A stretch of DNA of 64,000 bases, from positions 1-64,000 of the forward strand of contig NZ_MLHG01000026.1 in the NCBI RefSeq assembly GCF_001998825.1, read 5' to 3'. Numbering within the stretch: position 1 is the first letter of the stretch; every line of letters starts with the position of its first letter. Source of the DNA: Rodentibacter mrazii. GTDB lineage: Bacteria > Pseudomonadota > Gammaproteobacteria > Enterobacterales > Pasteurellaceae. The notes under the pieces were generated by a model that searched no databases, was not told the origin of the DNA, and saw nothing but the letters and a program-made list of their open reading frames with translations. The translations under genes and the position numbers were made by a program. Of the stretch, positions 56,254-64,000 are shown piece after piece.

Positions 56254-56613
56254 TTAGTCGAGAAAATTAGGAATCCATTGAATATCTTGCACATTCTTAC
56301 CGAAAGCGATGAGATCAAAACGACAGTCGGCATCTTCTAAACTGAGATTCTGTTTTGCAAGCCAGAGATTTGCCGCATCAAGCCATTTCTGTTGCTTATA
56401 CCAATCTACGCTATCAATAGCAGAACCAAAACGTGCATTTGAACGTTGGCGAACTTCCACAAATACGATAGTTTTCCCATCTTGCATAATGAGATCTAAT
56501 TCGCCGCATTTGAAATATTGATTTGCCGCAATAAAATGCAATCCTTTTGATTCCAAAAAAAGGCGGGCTTGATGCTCAAAGCCCGCTCCTTGTTGGCGTT
56601 TTAGCGAAAACAT
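56254..56613 (-). CDS. yraN: UPF0102 family protein YraN
   Basis: A 119-residue protein with an endonuclease-like (restriction-fold) core. The [22 protein letters not shown] segment (about residues 45-66) carries the D-(E/V)xR-type catalytic residues. The N terminus [17 protein letters not shown] is conserved. The biochemical role is unproven. It starts 3 bases after lpoA. Confidence 0.93.
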   Translation of the reverse strand: MFSLKRQQGAGFEHQARLFLESKGLHFIAANQYFKCGELDLIMQDGKTIVFVEVRQRSNARFGSAIDSVDWYKQQKWLDAANLWLAKQNLSLEDADCRFDLIAFGKNVQDIQWIPNFLD

Positions 56614-56615
56614 AG

Positions 56616-58337
56616 TTAGTTGGCTACCGGTATTACATTACCGTCTTGGTATTGGAACCAAGTCATATCACGCTCGACATTACAATTCGGTCCGGAACTT
56701 AACACGCCGGTTAAGCCGCTTAACTGATAGCCCGGTACTTGGCGTAATTCATTAAAATGATTAATTAATAACCAAGCATCCGCACCCATTGCATATAAAC
56801 GCATTAGCTGATATTCACCGCCGGTTGAGCCCGCCACTTTTTGATATTGTGCGGATGTAGTTTCTTTGAAGAACGGAATATCGCTAAATTGTACACCGTT
56901 CATTTGTGTTACATATTCAGTAGAATTGCTTGCTGAGTTAGAGCGTGAACTTGCGTAGATTTTTAAATTTGGCGCACTATTGGCAAGATAACCTTTAATT
57001 TCTGCCAATTCATCAGGTGATGCAACGGCATAAAGTGCGGTTGAATTTGACGCATTTTCTTGCAAGAAATAAGGCACATCGGCCGGTAAATTATAGTAGC
57101 GAATATTGGCATCCGTTGAAGCCAATTGCTGCCAACGAACATTAAAGGCATTGCCCACGCGCTGACCTAATTCATTTTGTGGCATGGCAACAACAGGGTT
57201 ACGTACACCATCATTCCACATTTTTGTTGCAGCTGATTCTGCTTCATCTTCCGGCGATAAACCGTAGTAACACATTTGATTAATTGCACGGGCATTTGGC
57301 GTTGCGTTTAATGCCAATACATCCATACCTTGTACTGATGCAGGGTTGTTAATGATTGATTCGACATTTTGTTTTAAAAGCGGACCAACTAAGGCTTTAA
57401 CACCGGCTTCTTTTGCCTGTGCAGTGATTTCGTCGATTGAATAGATTGCAGAATCAAAAATTTGCACCGGAATAGTGGAATTTCCTTTCGCATCGTTAAA
57501 ACCGGATAGAATAGTATTGCCTAATATTTGACCATCACCGCTGATCGGTAAAACTAAACCGATTTGTGCAAGATTGGTTTGTTGGAAATTTAACAAACTT
57601 TGCAATTCTTTTGGAAAAAGGGTGGCTGCCGCGTGATTTGGATAAGCATTTTTCCAGTTTTGTAAGGCTTGGCTTAGTTGTACGGGCTGACGAATATTAT
57701 CGTTATACGCCTTAATTAAGGTAAGCCAACCACCTAATGCTACATTGTTGTCATCTGGTGCATTGTTGATCATGCCTGTATTTGCCGAACGTAATAACGC
57801 CCAAGTTTTATCCACGTTGCTTTGGCGACGTTGTACATCAGTGAGATTTTCATCCATTTTGATGCGTGCTTTTACCGCTTCAATCACATCTTTACGATTT
57901 TCTGCAATGCTGGCTTGTGTTTCATAATACCGTGATTTCTGAGAAAGGCTGAGTTTTTTGAGATCAATTAAACGTAATTGATTTTCAGCCACTTCATTTG
58001 CTCCTTTAGCGGCTGAAAGACGGGCTGCAATTAACGAACGGTCAAGTTGTTGTGCCTCGTTTAATTCGCCTAACTCAGATAATATCGCCTCGGATTGTGC
58101 AATCTTGTTCTCTGCAATTAATGCACGCGCAGCGAGTAATTTATAGGTTTCTTTATCTTCAACATTCTGAGTTTGTTCTAATTTGTTCATATAAAATTCA
58201 GAACTGGCGTTGGCATCGCGTTGAAGCATTTCAGTAAAGCTGCTGCCAAACAAATTGGAACAGCCGGCCAATGCGACGGATAATAAAATTGGCATTAAAC
58301 GTTTTTTAAAACCTGCGCCTTGTAATAGAATAGACAT
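56616..58337 (-). CDS. lpoA: Penicillin-binding protein activator LpoA
   Basis: LpoA is the outer-membrane lipoprotein that activates PBP1A. The 573-residue product has the lipobox LAGC (Cys near residue 26), an N-terminal TPR-like helical domain (about 35-250) and a C-terminal periplasmic-binding-protein fold ([39 protein letters not shown]). rsmI is divergent, as in E. coli and H. influenzae. Confidence 0.95.
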   Translation of the reverse strand: MSILLQGAGFKKRLMPILLSVALAGCSNLFGSSFTEMLQRDANASSEFYMNKLEQTQNVEDKETYKLLAARALIAENKIAQSEAILSELGELNEAQQLDRSLIAARLSAAKGANEVAENQLRLIDLKKLSLSQKSRYYETQASIAENRKDVIEAVKARIKMDENLTDVQRRQSNVDKTWALLRSANTGMINNAPDDNNVALGGWLTLIKAYNDNIRQPVQLSQALQNWKNAYPNHAAATLFPKELQSLLNFQQTNLAQIGLVLPISGDGQILGNTILSGFNDAKGNSTIPVQIFDSAIYSIDEITAQAKEAGVKALVGPLLKQNVESIINNPASVQGMDVLALNATPNARAINQMCYYGLSPEDEAESAATKMWNDGVRNPVVAMPQNELGQRVGNAFNVRWQQLASTDANIRYYNLPADVPYFLQENASNSTALYAVASPDELAEIKGYLANSAPNLKIYASSRSNSASNSTEYVTQMNGVQFSDIPFFKETTSAQYQKVAGSTGGEYQLMRLYAMGADAWLLINHFNELRQVPGYQLSGLTGVLSSGPNCNVERDMTWFQYQDGNVIPVAN

Positions 58338-58412
58338 ATTCGCTTTTGCTCCATTATAAATGAGTCAATAATGGTGTGATCTTACTTATCTCAAACCTTA
58401 AAAGCAAACAAA

Positions 58413-59258
58413 ATGAATAATGTAACCGGAATTTTATATATTGTGGCAACACCGATTGGTAATCTGCAAGATATTACTCAACGTGCTTTGGAAACCTTTT
58501 CCCAAGTGGATTTAATTGCGGCAGAAGATACACGCCACAGCGGTTTATTGCTCAGTCACTATGGTATTAAGAAACCATTTTTCGCGTTGCATGATCATAA
58601 CGAGCAAGAAAAAGCCGCTGTTTTGGTAGAAAAACTGAAACAAGGGGGGAATATTGCATTAATATCCGATGCCGGAACGCCTTTAATTAGCGATCCCGGT
58701 TTTCATTTAGTGCGTCAATGCCGCGAAGCGGGGATCCGTGTAGTGCCTTTGCCGGGAGCTTGTGCGGCAATTACGGCACTTTGTGCTTCAGGTATAGCCT
58801 CGGATCGTTTTTGCTTCGAGGGTTTTTTACCGGCGAAAAGTAAAGCGCGTAAGGATAGATTAGAAAACGTAGCGGAAGAAGACCGCACTTTAATCTTTTA
58901 TGAATCTACCCATCGTATTTTAGATACCCTTGCAGATATGCAAGAAGTGCTCGGTGAAGAGCGTTATGTCTTGTTGGCGCGTGAGCTCACTAAAACGTGG
59001 GAAACTATCGCAGGCGATACTGTGAACAGTTTACGGCAATGGTTAGCCGAAGATCCAAACCGAACTAAGGGGGAAATGGTGTTGATTGTAGAAGGTCAAC
59101 CTAAGCGAGAAAATGAGGGGGAATTTTCTCCTCAAGCGATTAAAGCCTTAACCTTGATTACCCAAGAACTGCCTCTTAAAAAAGCGGCGGCAATTGTAGC
59201 GGAATTATATGGTTACAAGAAAAATGCCTTATATCAATTTGGTTTAGAACATTTATAA
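58413..59258 (+). CDS. rsmI: 16S rRNA 2'-O-ribose C1402 methyltransferase RsmI
   Basis: RsmI methylates the ribose of C1402 in 16S rRNA. The 281-residue product is a tetrapyrrole-methylase-fold enzyme: [20 protein letters not shown] at the N terminus, [33 protein letters not shown] and [11 protein letters not shown]. The usual C-terminal region ([23 protein letters not shown]) is present. An uptake-signal core follows near 59295. Confidence 0.95.
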   Translation: MNNVTGILYIVATPIGNLQDITQRALETFSQVDLIAAEDTRHSGLLLSHYGIKKPFFALHDHNEQEKAAVLVEKLKQGGNIALISDAGTPLISDPGFHLVRQCREAGIRVVPLPGACAAITALCASGIASDRFCFEGFLPAKSKARKDRLENVAEEDRTLIFYESTHRILDTLADMQEVLGEERYVLLARELTKTWETIAGDTVNSLRQWLAEDPNRTKGEMVLIVEGQPKRENEGEFSPQAIKALTLITQELPLKKAAAIVAELYGYKKNALYQFGLEHL

Positions 59259-59351
59259 GCAATTTCTTATTTCACAAAAACTTGCTGTTTTTTGACCGCA
59301 CTTTTTAGCTAAGTTTTATTTTATAGATCTCGTCTATTTACGGAGAAGAAT

Positions 59352-60800
59352 ATGTTAAAACAGGTTTCGGAAAGTTTATTGACTCCAAGTCATTTATCCA
59401 CCAAAGAATTATTAAATATTTTTGATCTAATGTCGCACCGCAATATTGATTATGCGGATTTATATTTTCAGCTTAGCCAAGATGAAAATTGGGTATTGGA
59501 AGATGGGATTATTAAAGAGGGTGGTTTTCACATTGATCGTGGCGTAGGGGTTCGTGCGGTATCCGGTGAAAAAACCGGTTTTGCTTACTCGGATCAAATT
59601 AACCTTGCTTCACTGCAACAATGTGCCAATGCAGTGAAGGGCATTGCGCAACGTCAGCAAGGCAACATTATTGTGCCAAATGCACTTAATGCCGTAAATC
59701 CGATTATGCGTTATGCTTCCATTAATCCGTTAGAAAGCCTTTCTAAAGAAAAGAAAATTGAATTATTACATTTAGTTGATCGTACTGCTCGAGCGGAAGA
59801 TCCGCGTGTCACCCGAGTTTCTGCCGGTTTAAGTGTGGTTTATGAAGAAGTATTGGTGATGGCAACAGATGGCACATTAGCCGCCGATATTCGGCCGCTT
59901 GTCCGTTTGTCAATTTCTGTATTAGTGGAAGAAAATGGAAAACGTGAGCGGGGAAGTTGTGGTTCCGGTGGACGTTTTGGATTGGATTGGTTCTTTGAAA
60001 CGGTCGATGGTGATATTCGAGCCATCAATTTTGCGAAAGAAGCGGTTCGTCAAGCCTTGGTTAATTTAAGTGCTGTGGCGGCACCGGCAGGACTTATGCC
60101 GGTTGTGTTAGGCGCAGGGTGGCCGGGTGTGCTATTGCACGAAGCAGTAGGGCATGGTTTGGAAGGCGATTTTAATCGTAAAGAAAGTTCTCTATTTACA
60201 GGGAAAATTGGTGAATTAGTCACCTCTCCACTTTGTACGATTGTTGATGACGGCACGATTGCTCACCGCCGTGGTTCTCTCACCATTGATGATGAAGGTG
60301 TACCAAGTCAATGCAATGTACTCATTAAAGACGGCATTTTGCAGGGCTATATGCAAGATAAAATGAATGCCCGTTTAATGGGCGTGAAGCCTACGGGTAA
60401 TGGCCGTCGAGAATCTTATGCGCATTTACCGATGCCACGTATGACAAACACTTATATGCTGGCGGGGCAGAGTCAATTTGAGGATCTAATCGCTTCTGTA
60501 GATCACGGCGTTTATGCCCCGCACTTTGGTGGTGGGCAAGTGGACATCACTTCAGGTAAATTTGTGTTTTCTACCTCTGAAGCCTATCTGATTGAAAAGG
60601 GGAAAATCACTAAGCCGGTAAAAGGCGCAACGCTAATTGGTAGCGGTATTGAGGTGATGCAAAAAATTTCGATGGTGGCAGATCAAACCGAGTTAGATTT
60701 AGGCATTGGTGTTTGTGGTAAAGACGGACAAAGTGTACCGGTTGGCGTAGGTCAACCGGCATTGAAGATTGATGAAATCACCGTGGGTGGTACAAATTAA
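59352..60800 (+). CDS. tldD: Metalloprotease TldD
   Basis: The catalytic subunit of the TldD/TldE protease. The 482-residue product has the zinc motif [13 protein letters not shown] near residue 260 (HExxxH), and a distal Cys in [42 protein letters not shown] is the conserved N-terminal block. Its partner PmbA is encoded 22 kb away. Confidence 0.96.
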   Translation: MLKQVSESLLTPSHLSTKELLNIFDLMSHRNIDYADLYFQLSQDENWVLEDGIIKEGGFHIDRGVGVRAVSGEKTGFAYSDQINLASLQQCANAVKGIAQRQQGNIIVPNALNAVNPIMRYASINPLESLSKEKKIELLHLVDRTARAEDPRVTRVSAGLSVVYEEVLVMATDGTLAADIRPLVRLSISVLVEENGKRERGSCGSGGRFGLDWFFETVDGDIRAINFAKEAVRQALVNLSAVAAPAGLMPVVLGAGWPGVLLHEAVGHGLEGDFNRKESSLFTGKIGELVTSPLCTIVDDGTIAHRRGSLTIDDEGVPSQCNVLIKDGILQGYMQDKMNARLMGVKPTGNGRRESYAHLPMPRMTNTYMLAGQSQFEDLIASVDHGVYAPHFGGGQVDITSGKFVFSTSEAYLIEKGKITKPVKGATLIGSGIEVMQKISMVADQTELDLGIGVCGKDGQSVPVGVGQPALKIDEITVGGTN

Positions 60801-60810
60801 TTCTAAAAAC

Positions 60811-60849
60811 AACCGCACTTTTTGTTTAATTAAAAGTGCGGTTAATTTT
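60811..60849. terminator. Inverted uptake-signal terminator between tldD and ulaD
   Basis: AACCGCACTTTT/AAAAGTGCGGTT stem with a 9-nt loop and T run, between convergent genes. Confidence 0.88.
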
Positions 60850-60877
60850 TCCGTTGGATTTTTGTTTAAGCGATTAA

Positions 60878-61558
60878 TTATGCCCAATATTTGTCAATTT
60901 CAGCCCGAATGGCTTCTGCGGTTGCTTTGCCTTTTTCGCCGACTAATGCCCGACCTGCAATAAAGGCTTTTGCATTTTTAATTTCTTTGAACAGGTGAAT
61001 ATCTTCCGGCACAATGCCGCCGGTAATGGATAATTCAAGCCCGAGATCGGATAATTTTTTCATTAATTCCACATCTTCCGGCGTCCAGCCTTTACCGGCT
61101 AATTCCGCATCGCGGGAACGATGATAAATTGCCTGTTTTACCCCTAATTCAACCCATTCTTTGGCGTCTTTTTCTACCGTCCAGTTGCCGTAGATTTCGA
61201 TTTGAATCTCTTTTTTGACTTTTAACTCAGGGTGAGCGGCATTAAATTCGTCCGCCACTTTTTTACAGGCGGCTTTGGTTGCAGGGTGGGCGGCAGCGGA
61301 GACGGTTAGCCAGTCGGCGCCGGCTTCAAATGCCATTTTCGCTAAGATTGCACCGCCGTCGGTGGTTTTTAAATCACACACAATAATATGATTTGGGTGT
61401 AAAGCCCGTAAGGTGCTGACGGCTTTCATTCCTTCAGCGCAGGCTAAGATGGTGCCAACTTCAATAATTTCCACTAAATTTTCCGCTTGTTTGGCATCGG
61501 CGACGGCTTTTTCCAAAGAAAGGGAGTCGAGGGCGATTTGTAGTAATGGTTTAGACAT
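60878..61558 (-). CDS. ulaD: 3-keto-L-gulonate-6-phosphate decarboxylase
   Basis: A 226-residue enzyme of the orotidine-5'-phosphate decarboxylase suprafamily that converts 3-keto-L-gulonate 6-phosphate to L-xylulose 5-phosphate. Matches to UlaD/SgbH include LLQIALDSLSLEKAVADAK, EVGTILACAEGMKAV, CDLKTTDGGAILAKM, the conserved YHRSRDAELAGKGW and ITGGIVPEDIHLF. It could also be called sgbH. It follows the ascorbate PTS genes on the same strand, so ascorbate catabolism is the likely role. Confidence 0.92.
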   Translation of the reverse strand: MSKPLLQIALDSLSLEKAVADAKQAENLVEIIEVGTILACAEGMKAVSTLRALHPNHIIVCDLKTTDGGAILAKMAFEAGADWLTVSAAAHPATKAACKKVADEFNAAHPELKVKKEIQIEIYGNWTVEKDAKEWVELGVKQAIYHRSRDAELAGKGWTPEDVELMKKLSDLGLELSITGGIVPEDIHLFKEIKNAKAFIAGRALVGEKGKATAEAIRAEIDKYWA

Positions 61559-61590
61559 ATTTATTCCTTCTGTTAATTTGAAAGGGGGGG

Positions 61591-61619
61591 AAGTGCGGTT
61601 AATTTTGACCGCACTTTTT
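61591..61619. terminator. Inverted uptake-signal hairpin between ulaC and ulaD
   Basis: AAGTGCGGT/ACCGCACTT stem with a 9-nt loop, inside the ula unit. It may lower expression of ulaD relative to the transporter. Confidence 0.65.
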
Positions 61620-61632
61620 GAATTGGGTTAGA

Positions 61633-62100
61633 TTAACCGTTTAGCGCTTTATCAATCGCCGCATAAACTTCATCAGCATTATTACAGTGACGGAAACGGT
61701 TTAAATCCACGCCGTCATCACTATCAGGATCATCAAGAACTTGAGTAATTTCCATTAAACCTTGCATATGCTGATCGGAATCACTGCCGGCAAGGGTAAT
61801 TAACACATATACCGGATCGTCTTCTCCGTCGAAATAAATCGGTTCTTTTAAGGTGACTAAAGCGAACGCTGTTTTAATCACCCCTTCTTCCGGACGGGCG
61901 TGTGGCATAGCAAGCCCCGGCGCTAAAATAATATAAGGCCCCATTTTTTCGATATTGCTGATAATGGTATCGTAATAACGCGGTTCTATTGCGCCCGATG
62001 CCTCTAATAAATCCGTACCGATTTTAATCGCGGCTTTCCAATCTGCTGCGGTTTGGTTGAGTTTGATTGAATTGTTGGCGATAAGAGATTCTTTTAACAT
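61633..62100 (-). CDS. ulaC: Ascorbate-specific PTS enzyme IIA
   Basis: A 155-residue EIIA of the mannitol/fructose fold. The phosphorylated His is in APGLAMPHARPEEGV near residue 68. It passes phosphate from HPr to the IIB domain of the fused transporter encoded just upstream. The C-terminal part has GSDSDQHMQGLMEITQVLDD. Context with the UlaA-type permease gives the ascorbate assignment. Confidence 0.92.
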   Translation of the reverse strand: MLKESLIANNSIKLNQTAADWKAAIKIGTDLLEASGAIEPRYYDTIISNIEKMGPYIILAPGLAMPHARPEEGVIKTAFALVTLKEPIYFDGEDDPVYVLITLAGSDSDQHMQGLMEITQVLDDPDSDDGVDLNRFRHCNNADEVYAAIDKALNG

Positions 62101-62177
62101 ACTGAGATCCTTAAACTATGTAGTGTGAAGTTGTGCGGTTAATTCTCGTTGAAAACCGACCGCACTTTTATTAAGCC

Positions 62178-63992
62178 TTATTTGCTGTTTTGAAATTTGT
62201 TGATGAGTTCGATTAATTCGTCACCAAAGGAATTTGGATTTAGCATATTTTGTACGCCCAACACGTATTTCCCTTCACCGACTTGAATTTCACCGGCTAA
62301 ATGTTTTGACGAAACAATAATATCCGTGCTGTCCAGTTTGCCTTTATAGTCGGTTACGGCACAGGAATCCATAATGTTAGGAATACCGCGTTTATCCAAA
62401 TAACCTTTGATCTTCATTTTCATCATCATTGAAGAACCTTGACCCGAACCGCAGACGGCGAGAATACGCACCGGTTTTGTCGCATCATCGGAAACATCGT
62501 CATTTTTGACCGCACTTTGCGGTGAATGTTCTTGAGCAACAACCGATTCTTGTTCGCTTTCTTCCGCACCATAGCCGTCCATTTGTTCAAGGGTTTTACC
62601 CGCAGCCGCTGCAGCAGCTTCCGCTGCGCGTAATTTTTTCGCAGCAAATGCCATATAAACAAAGGCAGCAGCTAAGATAACAAAGAAGAAGAACGGTACG
62701 CTGACGATACCCTGTAATACCGGCGGGAAGAATAATGCCCAGTCTGCCATACCCATCCAGCCATTAAAGGTTGCACCTTGGGTTGCCAATAGGTGAATCA
62801 CCCACGCCGAACCTAATACTTCAATGATCCCCATGACAAAGCAGATTTTCATCACCGCACGCCAGCCGCCGAAGTGGTTAGCAAATACGCCGATGGTTGC
62901 ATTGGAGAAGAACATTGGAATAAAGCCCGGAATGATTAATACGGAAGCATCAAAGCCAAGTAATAGACCGACCGCAACGAATTGACCGATTGCCCCCCAC
63001 ATAAAACCGAATACCATGGCATTTGGTGAGAAAGCGTAAATTGCTGCACAGTCAATCGCCAGCACTGCATTAGGAATCACGCGTTCGGAGATACCTTTAA
63101 AGGCTTCGGACAATTCAGCAACGAACATCCGCACTCCGATAACAATCACTTGAATTGCAACGGCAAATTTTAATCCGGTTTCAAAAATATAGATTGACCA
63201 GTGGGTTTTGCCCGCCATGGTTTGTAGGTTATCCAACCCGAAAGAGAGCAGGATAATGCCGAAGAAGACGGTCATCACCAATACGGTGGCAGAGATACTG
63301 TCGTGGAAAATATGTAACCATTTCGGTAATTTCATATTGTCAACGCTGTCGTCTTTATTACCGAGTTTTGGTGCGAGCTTTACGGCGATCCAAGAGGCAA
63401 TTTGCTGTTGATGTCCGATAGAAAAACCGGCTCCGCCTGTGACGGCTTGAGTCGGTTTATACATAATGTTGGATGAAATTCCCCAGTATAGTGCCATAAT
63501 GATGGCGGTATAAATGATGGTTTCCATCATTGACGCGCCGATCAGCATATAGAATACGGCAACCAATCCCGCCTGTTGGAACATAATATGTCCGGTCAGC
63601 ATAATGGTGCGAATACCGGTAAAGCGTCTGAATACCACAAGCAAAATGTTTAGCGCTAAGGCTAATAACACCGCGTAACCAACCCATGCGTAGTTATCCG
63701 CCATGGTTTCAATGGTTGCTTGCATACTGGTGTAAGGATCGATCACCGCGCCGGTTAAGCCGTGATATTCGGATAATTTGGTAATAATCGGTTTGAAACC
63801 TTTGACTAATTCGCCGGCGCCCACTTGGACTAACATAAAGCCGACAATTGTTTTTATCGTCCCTTTAATCACGGTCGTGGTGTCTTTGCGTAAAAGAATG
63901 TAACCGATACAGGCCACGATACCTAAGAGTAACGGTGCTTTATTCAGCACCTGATCTCTAAAGACGATAAATAAATCTAATAATGTTTCCAT
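62178..63992 (-). CDS. ulaA: Ascorbate PTS enzyme IIC-IIB fusion (UlaA-UlaB)
   Basis: A 604-residue fusion. Residues 1 to about 460 are the UlaA-type IIC permease with about 11 membrane segments. It includes [19 protein letters not shown], the family block [15 protein letters not shown] and [14 protein letters not shown] linker of about 45 residues is Ala- and acidic-rich ([15 protein letters not shown]). Residues from about 510 form the IIB domain, with the phospho-cysteine in [19 protein letters not shown]. In E. coli IIC and IIB are separate proteins. The start codon is 8 bases from the window end, so the promoter and upstream genes are outside. Confidence 0.93.
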   Translation of the reverse strand: METLLDLFIVFRDQVLNKAPLLLGIVACIGYILLRKDTTTVIKGTIKTIVGFMLVQVGAGELVKGFKPIITKLSEYHGLTGAVIDPYTSMQATIETMADNYAWVGYAVLLALALNILLVVFRRFTGIRTIMLTGHIMFQQAGLVAVFYMLIGASMMETIIYTAIIMALYWGISSNIMYKPTQAVTGGAGFSIGHQQQIASWIAVKLAPKLGNKDDSVDNMKLPKWLHIFHDSISATVLVMTVFFGIILLSFGLDNLQTMAGKTHWSIYIFETGLKFAVAIQVIVIGVRMFVAELSEAFKGISERVIPNAVLAIDCAAIYAFSPNAMVFGFMWGAIGQFVAVGLLLGFDASVLIIPGFIPMFFSNATIGVFANHFGGWRAVMKICFVMGIIEVLGSAWVIHLLATQGATFNGWMGMADWALFFPPVLQGIVSVPFFFFVILAAAFVYMAFAAKKLRAAEAAAAAAGKTLEQMDGYGAEESEQESVVAQEHSPQSAVKNDDVSDDATKPVRILAVCGSGQGSSMMMKMKIKGYLDKRGIPNIMDSCAVTDYKGKLDSTDIIVSSKHLAGEIQVGEGKYVLGVQNMLNPNSFGDELIELINKFQNSK

Positions 63993-64000
63993 AACAGAAC

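Noticed and set aside
1..64000. CRISPR array, prophage, insertion sequence or restriction-modification system
   Set aside because: No regularly spaced direct repeats, cas genes, phage structural genes, transposase or methyltransferase of that type were seen. The two XRE regulators alone are not enough.

Overview
The window is a chromosomal segment of a gammaproteobacterium of the family Pasteurellaceae, in the Haemophilus/Aggregatibacter group. The main evidence is the DNA uptake signal of Haemophilus influenzae type (AAGTGCGGT or its complement ACCGCACTT), present in dozens of copies and often as inverted pairs forming terminators between genes. The gene order also follows enterobacterial blocks in reduced form: yoaA-tsaB-slp-fadD-rnd, pta/ackA next to yfbV, cvpA-purF, gcvA-rlmM, lptC-lptA-lptB-ptsN-rapZ, and rsmI/lpoA-yraN-diaA-dolP. 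The sequence is AT-rich. Genus and species cannot be settled from the sequence alone.

Layout. 1-6.3 kb: DNA repair helicase, tRNA modification, lipoprotein, fatty acid activation and RNase D. 6.3-7.3 kb: a small accessory patch with an XRE repressor, three palindromic operators, a small exported protein and a zinc-ribbon protein. 7.3-14.6 kb: acetate metabolism (pta, ackA), yfbV, a PurR-type cvpA-purF unit, ilvE. 14.6-17.2 kb: a GcvB-like small RNA divergent from gcvA, then rlmM and initiator tRNA-fMet. 17.4-20.8 kb: mltA-tcdA, then a second accessory patch (outer-membrane barrel, frameshifted lipoprotein, XRE regulator). 21-33 kb: znuA, rlmKL, the p-aminobenzoate genes, metK with MetJ-like boxes, sprT, a barrel protein, htpG, an ArsC-like protein, dapE and a peptidase. 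33-37 kb: rapZ, ptsN, the lptCAB genes, darP. 37-45 kb: pmbA, a candidate Fur-controlled small RNA, hpt, an MFS transporter, moeBA, folE, a DASS transporter. 45.2-46.4 kb: a palindromic MITE-like element and a frameshifted mdaB. 46.5-50.1 kb: a PqqU/YncD-like TonB receptor beside a soluble PQQ glucose dehydrogenase. 50.2-60.8 kb: pirin, nrdAB with paired NrdR boxes, dolP-diaA-yraN-lpoA, rsmI, tldD. 60.9-64 kb: the ascorbate PTS and decarboxylase (ula) genes.

Most of the window is housekeeping DNA. The points most worth attention are: (1) a GcvB-like RNA whose seed is complementary to the ribosome-binding region of the neighbouring ilvE; (2) a promoter-to-terminator unit of about 100 nt upstream of hpt with a Fur-like box; (3) an XRE repressor with three 17-bp operators around a sigma-70 promoter; (4) a two-gene PQQ scavenging and use module; (5) a PtsN that lacks its phosphorylatable histidine and a MoeB that lacks both zinc CxxC pairs; and (6) two genes broken by single-base changes in or near A/T runs. 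I found no clear multi-gene defence, phage or CRISPR system.
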